Part shown: in pieces, positions 1 to 10,077 of the stretch
Layout of the letters: the number at the start of each line of letters is the position of its first letter
How positions within the stretch are numbered: position 1 is the first letter of the stretch
DNA from: Hypsibius dujardini
Lineage: Eukaryota > Tardigrada > Eutardigrada > Parachela > Hypsibiidae
Direction: 5' to 3'
Assembly (NCBI GenBank): GCA_001579985.1
Contig: LRSR01005073.1
Coordinates: 1-41,595, forward strand
DNA: 41,595 nucleotides
Translations under genes and position numbers: made by a program
The notes under the pieces: model-generated
What the model was told of the DNA's origin: nothing
What the model saw: only the letters and a program-made list of their open reading frames with translations
The model's database searches: none

Positions 1-1160
1 TATCGGAATACAATAGAAGATTTGTAAGGCTATGAATTTAGCAAAGACTTGAGCAATCTGAAATCACCTAAATACAATACAATGCAGTCTATGTATTACA
101 CATCGTGGCATCAAAATACTTATAACGAGAGATACTACAGTCGTAATACCTGCACTTACCTACCTCGTTCTAGCCTTGAAAAGCTTGCTGCTATAGATGG
201 CGCTGCGGTCGTAAGATTAGAAGTGGTATATACTACAGATCGGGACCTCCTATGTTGCTCCTGGACATCTGTGGGCAACTTCAACGGCCACGGATCCCTG
301 ACTTATGTTGAGTACGAAATCGGAGTGCGAAGACAACCTCGTCCGGTTCGTAGACCGAACAACACCAATGCCGTTAGGGGGAATTTCGAGAAACCGCAAA
401 TTACTTCTATAATGCCATTTTTATGACGTTTGACTTTACCATTTCTACCGCAAGGCGAAAAGAATAAGGGAAGAAGAAAGCGCAAAAATAAATTTGAGAA
501 GTTCACGAGGGGAAGACAACGATTAGCGAGAAGGGTTTGCCAACAGGATCCTGCACTCTTGTCTGTAAAGATGTATAGTTCAGAAGTGTGCAAGTTCACT
601 CACAAGAGGGGCGAAGTCTGATGCGGCCTAATCAGACTGTCGAAAGTGTCAAGATCCAGACGACGCTTTGCAAAATCAGACCACCCGAATGCGGAACTCT
701 AGCGCGCGCTCTCCCGGATCTTCGCGATTGTCCTTTGTTGAGGTGTTATAAATGTTCTCACTGTATCTCTCAACCTGATAACGGATTGGTCTTGCCTCAG
801 CAGACTTCATAATACGACGGTACACTTTAATTTCACTTTACCTTGTCTTCCTATACCATTATCAGTGAACATGTACTTTTTATCTACAGTTTTTGTGCGT
901 TTAACTATCGGTTACCGTATGCTAAAGCTGTCCAGCGCAGGCGAAGCCACTGCTACTTCCGCAGCACGGAGAAAAATATATATTTCTCGTATGTTTTTCA
1001 TGATATTTATCATAGAAGCTAGTCTAAATATGAAAATATGAAAAATGTATATCAGCTAAAATGCAATGAATTTAACTCCAGTTGCGAAACGAAACGACTG
1101 AAACGACTTCTATAATGACACAGTAGTTTGTGTTTGCGTGTTGTAATTATTTTTTGAATA

Positions 1161-1166
1161 TTTATT
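1161..1166 (-). other. Candidate poly(A) signal AATAAA of MIF gene 1
   Basis: TTTATT on the plus strand gives AATAAA on the gene strand about 170 nt past the stop codon. The matching place in gene 2 (about 4616-4626) has changed and no longer reads AATAAA. Confidence 0.5.
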
Positions 1167-1334
1167 CATAAGGATCGCTAGTGCGAAGGAACTGCCATTT
1201 TCTGTGTCACTTTCTACTTGAACGTCGGTACACCAAGTGATATTCCCAATAAAACAAACCGCTTTGTGCAGTGGACGATTTCGAGAAAACAAATCGCAAA
1301 ATTCTTTCGGATTATCCATGCCTTGGAAAAATGA

Positions 1335-1912
1335 TCACTTAGGGTAGTCAGCCAAAGTTTTCCCGTTCAATGCAACTTCTGACCCCTCGATGGCCTGGAA
1401 CTCCAAGACAAACCTGTAAAAGACCGACGAATGATGAAGAACCCCGCAAGTAAACTCGCAAGCTACTTCAAATAGACTTTGAACTCTTCGAAAACTTTTA
1501 GCATAGACATTGAACGACCTAATTAAGTAATATAAAAATAAAATAAAACTTTAGATTACCTATCACCCTTGATTCCGAGGGTCTTTTCGACAAACTCGAA
1601 AATCGGTGCGGTGTATTGGTTGTTCCGTTCCCCGCCCAACAGATTGATGGCCTGCAGTTTGCCCAATGCAGCGGGCTCCTCGCTACCTCCAACGCCGATG
1701 ATAAGATCGGTCTTCACAAGAACGCCCACATGCTGCGTGGATCAAGTAAAATTAATCTCATAATATACATGGGGAAAAATCGTATAAAGTATAGAATGAC
1801 TTACCTTTTTGTCTTGCTTGATGATACTCGCAATTAATTCGGCAGCGTCGTTGACGAACGTCTTCGGGATCTTGCTCCTTGGCAGATTAGTGTCGATGAT
1901 CAAGAGAGGCAT
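1335..1912 (-). CDS. MIF / D-dopachrome tautomerase family protein, gene 1
   Basis: Three exons on the minus strand, 1805-1912, 1560-1732 and 1335-1413, joined by GT-AG introns, encode 119 residues. The start gives M-P-L-L-I-I-D-T-N-L-P, the family N-terminus; after Met removal the catalytic Pro1 is exposed. Other family marks are GGSEEPAALGKLQ in the middle, NNQYTAPIFEF before the second splice, and RFVLEFQAI...NGKTLAD at the end. The family's Lys32 is not plainly conserved: lysines fall at 31, 34 and 35 counted from Pro1. Length fits MIF (115) and D-DT (118). Exon 2 is 173 bp, which I recall is the same as human MIF exon 2, so the gene structure looks ancient. Known family role: a homotrimeric tautomerase and secreted cytokine-like protein; the role here is unknown. 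MIF and D-DT cannot be separated by eye, though 'DTNLP' and 'FEF' lean to D-DT. Confidence 0.93.
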
Positions 1913-3190
1913 CTTATTGCTGATTAAGAGGAAGAGCTATGGTAAAAAAATGGATTAACAATTATTATGGTTTGAAATTTTCAAATTTATAGTTACGGTA
2001 CTGGGTAAAACTGTGGTGAGCTAGCTGCAAAGGGCCACTTATCTTGTGTCAACACCTCCTCCCAGTAGATTGTGCTGACTTGACTGCATTTTTTATTTGC
2101 CTCGGTGACAAGGAAAAAGGCATGCCTGGTGGCTGGTGCTGATACGAGTAAAATAAAGAATAGTCATAGTGTTAATCCGCCAGTATTGTAAATTGGCAAA
2201 CAAAAGTGTATACTGCTGAATGTGCAAACTAATCGCTTCATTTTGTGCGCTTTCATTTTGAAGAGAGAAGATCGAAGGGTCCGTATTCTATTAGCTTAGC
2301 GTACGTCATACCTTTTCCTTTTTTGGCAAGAGCAATATTGCATCAGAAATATGTTTCAGGCGAGGACAAAAGTTTAGTTATCACAAAACTCTGAAACGAA
2401 AAATATCACACATTACTCGAGAGCTGACCACTCTCACCTTCTGGCAATGCATTCGGTGGGCCGTTGTCGTATTTTCGAATTCTTATTTAGCGTAAGTTCA
2501 TAGCATGGCGAATTGGCGATCCTTCACAGGAATCTCAAAATACATGCTCTATAGTACTTGCAATCTCTGGCAAACATTGCATGATTGTCCGATATACGAA
2601 TGAAATGCGAGATCATCGGAAATTGCGGGTTCTCAAAATAAATGTACTTGTGTGTAGGATCAAACAGGATTTGAAGACACATCCCAAGACTTGATTAAAC
2701 CCGGTAGACATATAACGGTTGACGCGAATCGGGGGGTCCCACATTACTGCAACTGTAATCAGTGATGAAACTATGTTCTCCTCGTAGTGGAAGACTTACT
2801 GGCGCTTCGGGCTTTTCTAGTCTTTTTTATATTGGCACTCACGTTGCATATATGGCAACATCGTGGGACTGACCTTTTTGTTTCCAGTACACTATAAACT
2901 GTTGACTCTTCTTATTCTCGTAGCCGAGCTATCCTTACAAATTAGGGTAAATTAAACGAAAAAATACTGAATTAACGCCCATGTCGTCGAATGACAACAT
3001 GTCGACATCGAATCTACATACAAAGATGGTTTGATTGATTTTGATAATTTCGGCTGATTTTAAAAATTGGTGTGTTCTTAAAATTTAGAGATAATGATTT
3101 GGTCATTTGCTGCTTGACCAATATCCCGCAGTAACTGCCAAAGTTGACCATTATTCACTTTTGCCGATTGCTGGGACGGATTTCAAGCTG
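1913..3190. other. Noncoding: MIF 1 upstream flank, then duplication spacer
   Basis: Up to about 2640 this is the upstream flank of MIF gene 1, well conserved in copy 2 (for example the 'gcatgcctggtggctggtgctg' block near 2120 and 5586). From 2650 to 3190 is spacer between the duplicated units. I see no exon in it. Confidence 0.6.
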
Positions 3191-3324
3191 CGTTAATGTG
3201 TCCCAGCCAACTCGGATACGGAACACGAGGAGGAGCGGAAGCGGCTGTTCATACTAGGCGGGCATTCACGTCAGCCTTCAAAACCGCGTTTAATGCCATC
3301 CGGAGGAACAAGTTGCTCCACGCC

Positions 3325-3330
<6 letters not shown>
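3191..3330 (+). pseudogene. Reverse transcriptase fragment of a non-LTR retrotransposon (remnant)
   Basis: Read in one plus frame, this short block gives CPSQLGYGTRGGAEAAVH followed by TAFNAIRRNKLL. This resembles the segment just before and within RT motif A of non-LTR elements ('Q.G.R.G.EAA.H....FNAFN.IRR'). About 15-20 residues that should lie between the two parts, including the motif A aspartate, are missing. The block runs straight into a (GTA)n tract. It probably comes from the same family as the elements at 6.9-10 kb, both of which lack this part of RT. No start, short, decayed. Confidence 0.6.
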
Positions 3331-3357
<27 letters not shown>

Positions 3358-3384
3358 TTGTAGTAGTAGTACTAGTAGCAGCAG
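3325..3384. repeat. (GTA)n microsatellite
   Basis: About 60 bases of tandem GTA with a few interruptions, starting at the end of the RT remnant and ending just before copy 2 of the duplication. Confidence 0.95.
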
Positions 3385-3489
3385 AGACATCAAGCAATCT
3401 GGAACCACCTAAATACAATACACTGTATATATTACACATTGTGACATCAAAATATTAATCTAATTTGATTACTTTAAAAAGTACCATAT

Positions 3490-3713
3490 CAGGGGTTGGC
3501 ATATAGTTAACAAGCCCTGCAGTTTTTTAGTTTAACTATAGTTCATTTTCCTGTGTAGTCATGTTCAGTTACTAGTTCTTTTAGTGTAACTTTAAACTAT
3601 TTTTGAAACTAATTTTAAACAATATATTGAATCTAAAAAAAAACAGCTACTGGTACTGGAACTTTAGTTTAGTTTGGATTTAGTTTCAGGTTGATTTACT
3701 TTCGCCAGCCCTA
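3490..3713. mobile_element. Possible hAT-like MITE (weak inverted termini)
   Basis: This block, absent from duplication copy 1, begins CAGGGGTTGGCA and ends TCGCCAGCCCTA. Reverse-complemented, the end reads TAGGGCTGGCGA, an imperfect inverted terminal repeat of hAT-like type. The inside is AT-rich with repeated AGTTTAACT/AGTTTAGTTT words. I could not find a convincing 8-bp target duplication, and the block absent from copy 1 is wider (about 3451-3746), so the limits are uncertain. Confidence 0.4.
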
Positions 3714-3937
3714 CTTCCTGATACCAAACCAAACAAAGGTTATAATGCGTTATAACGAGAGATGCTACAGTCCTAGTGCCTGCATTTACCTCCTAGTTCT
3801 GACTTTGAAAAGTCCGCTACTGTAGATGGCGCTGCGGTCGTGAGATTGCACGTGGTATAATCAGACCAAAGAATGCGGAACTCTAGCCTGCGCTCTCCCG
3901 GATCTCCGCGATTTTCTTTTGTTGAGGTGTTATAAAT

Positions 3938-4250
3938 TAGTGTTGTTTAAATATCCTCTCCGAATTTAAATAATATTAAAGATATATTTAAATTGCCTGG
4001 CGGATCGCATTTAAATAGACTTCCGGGTTATTTAAAGGAAAAAAGACCGATATTAGCCATTTAAAATATGAATTTGAATTAAAATTGCTTATGATTTTAA
4101 TTGTTTTGGCCCAATTTAGATTAAATTAAATAAAAAATCAGCACGTTTTCTATCTCGATTTTAAACAAAATTAAAATCGATTTTATTTAAAATGAAAAGG
4201 CTGTTTTTGGCCATTTTAAATATTGTTTTAAATAAATTTAAACAACACTA
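3938..4250. mobile_element. Nonautonomous hAT-type MITE with 8-bp target duplication
   Basis: The 313-bp element has perfect 15-bp terminal inverted repeats, TAGTGTTGTTTAAAT at the left and ATTTAAACAACACTA at the right. It is flanked by an exact 8-bp direct repeat TTATAAAT (3930-3937 and 4251-4258). Copy 1 of the segmental duplication has a single TTATAAAT at 746-753 in otherwise matching sequence, which is the empty site. The inside is very AT-rich with many TTTAAA words and no coding capacity. An 8-bp duplication with TAGTGTTG-like ends is typical of the hAT superfamily (family knowledge). Confidence 0.9.
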
Positions 4251-4790
4251 TTATAAATGTTCTCCCTGTATCTCTCTGCCTGATAACGGATTGGTCTTGC
4301 CTGAGCAAACTCCATAATACGACGTTACACTTTAATTTCACTTTACCTTGTCTTCCTGTACCATTATCAGTGAACATGTACTTTTTATCTACAGGTTTTG
4401 TGCGTTTAACTATCGGTTACCGTATGTAAAAGCTGTCCAGCGCAGGCGAATCGAAGCCACTGCTACTGTACGTCCGCAGCATGGAGCAAAATGTATATTT
4501 CTTATATGTTTTCCATGTTTTCCATGAAGTTAACTCCAGTTTCAAATCGAAAAGACTGAAACGACTTCTATAATGGAATAGTAGTTTGTTTTGTTTGTGT
4601 CTGAATAATTTTCGGATATATACTCATATGGATCGCTAGTGCGAAGGAACTGCCATTCTCTGTGTCGCTTTCTACTTGAACGTCGGTACACCAAGTAATG
4701 CTCACAATAAAACAACCGCTCTGTGCAGTGGATGGCTTCGAAAAACAAATCGCATAGTTCTTTCGGATCATTCATGCCTTGGAAAAGTGA

Positions 4791-5372
4791 TCACTCAGGG
4801 TAGTCGGCCAAAGTTTTCCCACCCAATGCAATTTCTGACCCCTGGATGGCATGGAACTCCAAGACAAACCTGTAAAAGACCGACGAATGATGAAGAACCC
4901 CGCACGTAAACTCGCAAGCTCTCTCAAATAGACTTTGAACTTTTCGAGGACTTTGAACACAGACGTTGAACGATCTGATCAAGTAATATAAAAGTAAAAT
5001 AAAACTTTAAATTACCTATCACCCTTGATTCCAAGGGTCTTCTCGATAAACTCATAAATCGGTGCGGTGTATTGGTTGTTCCGTTCCCCGCCCAACCGCT
5101 TGATGGCCTGCAGTTTGCCCATCGCAGCGGGCTCCTCGCTCCCTCCAACGCTGAGAATGAGATCCGTATTCACAAGAACGCCCACATGCTGTGTGGATTA
5201 CGTAGAATTAATCGCAGAATAATTTTACATGGGGAAAGATCGCATAAATTACAGAATGACTTACGTTTTTGTCTCGCCTGGTGATAGTCGCAATTAATTC
5301 GGCAGCGTCGGCGGTGAACGTCTTCGGGATCTTGCTCCTCGGCAGATTGGTGTCGATGATAAAGAGAGGCAT
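4791..5372 (-). CDS. MIF / D-dopachrome tautomerase family protein, gene 2
   Basis: Three exons, 5265-5372, 5016-5188 and 4791-4869, have the same lengths (108, 173, 79 nt) and phases as gene 1 and encode 119 residues. By my count 98 of 119 residues match gene 1; changes are spread evenly (8, 8 and 5 per exon), with no stop or frameshift, so the gene looks functional. Pro1, GGSEEPAA, NNQYTAP and the exon 3 end are kept. Exon 1 ends in TRRDKN where gene 1 has KQDKK, close to where the family places Lys32. Exon 3 changes the NGKT turn of gene 1 to GGKT, next to the position of Asn97 in MIF. The AATAAA of gene 1 is not kept. Likely a paralogue formed by the tandem duplication, drifting under protein-level constraint. 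Confidence 0.92.
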
Positions 5373-6866
5373 CTGATCGTTAATAAAGATGAAGGGCTAT
5401 GTTCAAAAACGGGAGCAGAAATAATTTTGGTTTGAAATTTTGAAATTTAGAATTGCGGTAATGAGTAAAATTGTAGCGAGCTAGCTGCGAAGGGACCACG
5501 TTTAATTGTGTCAACACCTCCTTCGAGTCGATTTTGCTGACGTGACTGCATTTGTATTTGCCTCAGTGATTGATAACATTAAGAAGGCATGCCTGGTGGC
5601 TGGTGCTGGTACGAGTATAATAAAGAAAAGTCATGGTGTTAATCCCGCCAAGATTGTAAATCGGCAAACAAAAATGTATACGAAAGTGTGCGAACTGATC
5701 GCTTAATTTCGTGCATTTTCATTTTGAAAACAGAAAACTGAAGGGTCCGTATTTTTTAGCATAGCGTACGTCTTGCCTTTCCTTTTTTTGCAAGAACAAT
5801 ATTGCATCAGAAATATGTTTTTTTAGGCGTCGACAAAAGCTTACTCATTACAAAACTCTGAAACAAAATTATCGGATATTACTCGAGAGTTGGTCTCCTG
5901 GCAATGCATTCGGTGGGCCGTTGTCGTATTTTCGAATTCTTATTTAGCGTAAGTTCATAGCATGGCGAATTGGTGATCCTTCCCAGGAACCTCAAAATAT
6001 ATGCTCTATAGTACTTGCAATCTGTGGCACACATTGTTTGATTGTCCGATAAAGGAATGAAATGTGAGCAACGGATGACCACAATCTGAGTCCAAAGGTA
6101 TTTATCGAAGATATCGGGTTCTCCGAGCTAAAGACAGGCTCACACCTGCTAGAGAGCCCTTGCAAGAAATAAATTGATGGAAGGATTCGATTCGACTCGA
6201 CCGTCATTCTTCATTTTACAACGATTAAAAAGCGAGCGGTTCTTCTCATTCTTCTGCGAGATCATCGGAAATTCCGGGTTCTACAAAAAGAATTGTTTGT
6301 TTTGCATCCATCAGATTGGCCATCTATTTACTGTTTCTAAAAATAATTGAATCAACTTACTGACTTCCACGTGAGCAGTAGTCAAAGAAGGCTTTCGATT
6401 GTTTGTAGAAAAAAGGATAAAACTGACTTTTATGGCGACTCATCGATTGATAGGGTTGATTGACGATGTCGGGAGCCCGGGAAGTCGTGTGAGTCGTTGA
6501 TTGGTCGATATATATATAGGGGAATATCTTCATTATGAGTTGCCAATCAATTGATTCGAGACATTTTGACCATCAATCGATCGATCGATTGACCGCGAAA
6601 GTTCCAAAGGCAACTTTCTCCACGTTCCGAAACTTCTCTCTCATTTCCCACTTTGTACTTGTCCGAAAAATTCCGTTTGGTGGCAGCAGAGAGTTGACTG
6701 GTTGAATAATAGCTCCGGGCAGGGCTCGAAGCGAGGATACTACGCTCAACCGAAGGGAAAATCTCTGCTGTTTCACGCGGCCCAAGAACCTTTCCCTGTG
6801 AGTTCTTAGTCTCTTGATTGATTGAGCGATATTCGCCTGGCCAGAGTTTTGTATTTCAGTCCTTGA
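5373..6866. other. Noncoding: MIF 2 upstream flank and spacer before the retrotransposon
   Basis: Up to about 6290 this is the conserved upstream flank of the MIF unit. From 6300 to 6866 the sequence has a (TA)n stretch near 6511-6518 and many GATTGATT/ATCGATCG words but no credible exon. It may include 5' sequence of the retrotransposon that follows. Confidence 0.5.
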
Positions 6867-8500
6867 TTGATTGGTCGATCGGTAACCATGGCCTTAATTC
6901 GGACTGCACATGTACCTGAGTCAAATGCGGCAGGCCCAACCTCACCAACGCCGGATGGGCCAAACATCGTCCTAACGGTTTACAATCCGGAATCTGCATC
7001 AAGGATGCTGCACAGAGCTCTAACCATAACAACCACTGCCTCGCCTTCTGCTGTTGTCCCATTTCCTACCGGTGACATTGCTGTTACACCCGCTCCGGAA
7101 TCGACGACCTGTCCATCTACCTTCGACGCCTACGGCACTCCAACAGCCGAAGCTGGTCTACCATTCCGTCTCCGAATCGTTGATTGCCGCCTTTGAGGAC
7201 TGCACCCACAAAAACGACTTACCCTCCTGGCGATGCCTTTTCACTTTAGCATACGGCACCCCTTACCTTCCCGACCAGCCGGATGAGAAATTGTCAGAGT
7301 CAATCTTGGTGAGGCACAACTTGTCCAAGAATGGAACTTTCCTGTCAACGGCGAAGAAGCCTGGCAATTCCAACTGGAAGACCACGGATTTCAAGCCGCC
7401 GTCGGCAGTAGAGAGGAAATTGCGGGACGAGACGTCAGCGGTGCTGTTCGTCTACTTTCCTCCAAAAAGTCAGTTGCACCTTTGGCGGACGTTCTCTTTG
7501 CTTTGAGAGTTAAGCACCCACCCGCACATACCGACGCCAATTTCTAGCCGTTTACCGTTGTTGTCTGCTCACTTATTCCTTCTCCTTTTGAATAACTGTC
7601 TGGCGATTCCTAAAGTGCTCTATACACTCCGTACCTCACCGGCATAGATGCGGCCGGATAAGCTTGAGGAGTTGGACACGGTTATTTGTACATCCCTGTC
7701 AACCATCATCTACACCAACATGACCGAAGAAATGTGGCGACAGGCAACTTTTACCGTCATCCGGGGAGGTTTAGGCATTCGGCAGACGGTTGAATTATCT
7801 TTCCCGACGTATCTCGCATCGGCTCATTCTGTTTATCATCCGATGCAGCAGATCTTCCTTAGTGTGGACCTGGACGACGAGACAGTGGAACCAACACGCC
7901 GATGGAAGGCAGTGATTGACGTACCCACGCCGGCCGAACCGAAAACGCAAAAATAGTGGGATACTCCACTGATTGACTGCGCAGTGCGAATGATGAAAAC
8001 AATTTTCACAAACAGGGACAAGGCGCGTTGATTGGCAGTGGATATGAAAGAGTCTGGAGCATGATTGAACGCCTTGTCAATCCCCAGTTTAGACAACTTA
8101 CTGGACGACGTTACTATGCGAGTAACCGTTGCCTTGCGTCTGGGAATGTTATTTGTCTTCCTCCGAGGTGCGCATGCAGCAAGGAAGTCAACGATGATGA
8201 TCATCACAGACTCTTACAAGTTCAGTTTGGGTCGCCAAAGCCGCCACTCCGCGTTCAACGACGTATTGAAACGCGCGCTGATGATTGTTTCTGCATTAGC
8301 CATTTGTTAGCCTCCTGGACTGGCACGCTAAAATGGGAAATGACTGGACGGCATAAGCATGGTCCCGTAGAAGTAGGGCAAGGCCTTGGTGTGAAACGTC
8401 ATTGTGTGGGACACTATGGCACCATTCCACTTTGGAGGATTGATCGCATCCGCAAGCAGAGTAGTTCACAAGACTGAGATGAGCAAGCACCAAACACACC
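6867..8500 (+). pseudogene. Non-LTR retrotransposon copy A, internally deleted
   Basis: Plus-strand pieces in several frames follow the order of one ORF. An N-terminal part carries 'KNDLPSWRCLF' (about 7200-7235) and 'VRLLSSKKSVAPLADVLFALRVKHPPA' split by frame (about 7450-7530). After a deletion near 7560 come the post-RT region 'EELDTVICTSL...EEMWRQATFTVIRGGLGIR' (7663-7785), a zinc-knuckle-like region with 'MRVTVALRLG' and, in another frame, C.C...DDHH (about 8115-8200), then 'SRHSAFNDVLKRAL' (about 8240-8280) and the endonuclease-like 'WDTMAP' (about 8408-8425). The RT palm between is missing. At least three frameshifts show it is dead. The family is inferred from order and motifs; no clade is assigned. 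Confidence 0.75.
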
Positions 8501-8534
8501 GGGGTCAAGAAGGGCGGGTGCTTTTTCTAACTTG

Positions 8535-10077
8535 ACAAACCTGGGAAGAGCAGCATGACCACCGTCGTCAAACAAAATCTGGAGCGAGCCGGCAATTTTC
8601 TGGCCATGCTTAAAAGGTCCAGCGCGACCACAACAAAGGATTCGGATAGCAAACTGAAGAAAGCGGTTGAAGACCCAACACCCGAGCCCATCAAACCGGA
8701 GGAAGTCAAACATGCTGTTTTTACTTTCCAAAATGGCTTATCGGGCGGTCTGGACGGGTTACTCCCTCAACACCAGAAGGACCTGGTGGAAGAATCAAAC
8801 GGAAACATCCCTACCAGACTGACGGACCGTATTGCAGCACTTTTCAACATCATGCCGGAGGAGCTGGAGTTGCTGGACGCTCCATTGCTGACCGATGGTG
8901 TCAGTGCGGCCGTCGAGAAAAATTGGCGGCCATCACTTTCCTCCCCAATCGATTGTCGCGCCTGGTTGCCCACCAGGCCCTGTTTTTCTTCAAAACTTCC
9001 TGGCCGCGCCAAAAATGCTTCATCTGCTTTGCTACTCACCGACTTTGCCTCGACCAGGCAAGCTGGTGGAGTTTGACACCATCATCCGGAGTAGCCTGGC
9101 AGCCATTACCAACACGGCCATAACTGATGCAATGTGGAAGCAGGCAACTCTCCCGGTAAGCAAGGGTGGTCTCGGCATCATAAGGAAGGAGGACTTCTCT
9201 TTTTCTGCCTTTTTGAACTTGGTTTACTTCGTCCACCAGCTTATTGCCACCCGATCAGCCGAAGATCCAGAAGATATGGGATCGACCGATCGTCGTATTA
9301 GCCGTCCAGTCCGTGATCACCATCGCGGGAGATACGGGACGAGCGAGGCTTCTGATGGTGATGTCAGAGTTTGCCGGCGCCTAGCAAGACGCTCTTCATG
9401 TTTCCAGCCGCGGCAACCTCTTGACGACAATTTCCTGCGCATCACCGTCGCGTTCCGCCTAGGCGCCACCGTCTGCCAGCCACACAATTGCCAAGCCTGC
9501 GGAATGGAAGTGAGGGAGAACGGCCACCACGGTCTGTCCTGCGCGCACGCCATCAGCCGTGGCAGCCGCCATTCCGCCATGAACGAAGTTGTCAAGCGGG
9601 CCCTTGTCTGCGCGGGTGTGCCAGCCATCCATACGCGAACCCCCGGGACTGTGCAGGGCTGACGGAAAACAACCCGACGGAATGACCATGACTCCCTTCC
9701 GTCACGGCAAGACGCTACTGTGGGACGCAACAGTGTCCGACACACTGGCCATGTCGATTTAAATGCAGAAGCCGGCCTCATAGCAAAGGAAGCCGAAGGA
9801 AACTAGCACTGGATCTACGCTGAGCTCGAAGGACAGTGCTCGTTCGTCCCACTGACCTTCGAAACCTTCGGCACGTCGGGTTAAGAAGGAAAAGGACTAA
9901 TCGCTGAAATCGGCAGAAGGATCACTAATCGGACTCGCGAAAAGAGAGCTACTGATTTTTTGCGCCAGAAGATCAGTATTGAAATGTCGCGGGGCAATGC
10001 TTTGGCAGTTATTAAAACTAACCCCCAAACCCGAGGGCTGGACGAAATCTTTTCAGTTTTAAGTCTTAAACGGTAGC
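8535..10077 (+). pseudogene. Non-LTR retrotransposon copy B with restriction-like endonuclease end
   Basis: It starts inside the ORF: 'SGGLDGLLPQHQKDLV' (about 8735-8790), the conserved block just before the RT domain. The RT palm is deleted near 8890; the ORF resumes at 'LSRLVAHQALFFFKT' (8953-9000) and 'EFDTIIRSSL...MWKQATLPVSKGGLGII' (9068-9180). A CCHH-like knuckle follows, C-x2-C...HH-x3-C within 'CQACGMEVRENGHHGLSC' (9490-9543). Next come '[14 protein letters not shown]' and, one frameshift later, '[24 protein letters not shown]' (from 9679), a PD-x(n)-D core like that of the restriction-like endonucleases of R2/NeSL-type elements. Homology runs to about 10075 with several stops. Inactive. 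Confidence 0.78.

Larger units (their letters stand above)
51..2650. repeat. Tandem segmental duplication, copy 1 (contains MIF gene 1)
   Basis: This segment matches 3391-6290 in the same orientation. Shared landmarks include the run around 51-117 (matching 3391-3451), 'gatggcgctgcggtcgt' near 198 and 3826, the whole MIF-like gene, and the 3' flank ending near 2640 (matching about 6256-6290). Differences are blocks: copy 1 has about 440 bp at roughly 235-673 that copy 2 lacks, and copy 2 carries extra blocks near 3451-3746, 3938-4250 and 6061-6255. Homology covers introns and flanks as well as exons, so this is a DNA-level duplication and not retroposition. Outside the MIF gene I see no coding sequence here. 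Confidence 0.88.
3391..6290. repeat. Tandem segmental duplication, copy 2 (contains MIF gene 2)
   Basis: Direct repeat of 51-2650. It is longer than copy 1 because it carries extra sequence near 3451-3746, a MITE at 3938-4250 and about 195 bp at 6061-6255; it lacks about 440 bp of copy 1. The offset between the two MIF start codons is 3,460 bp. Confidence 0.88.

Noticed and set aside
4542-4982. Several overlapping open frames downstream of and across MIF gene 2 exon 3
   Set aside because: They read through an intron or sit in the 3' flank; the conserved protein uses only 4791-4869 here. Similar frames over copy 1 fail for the same reason.
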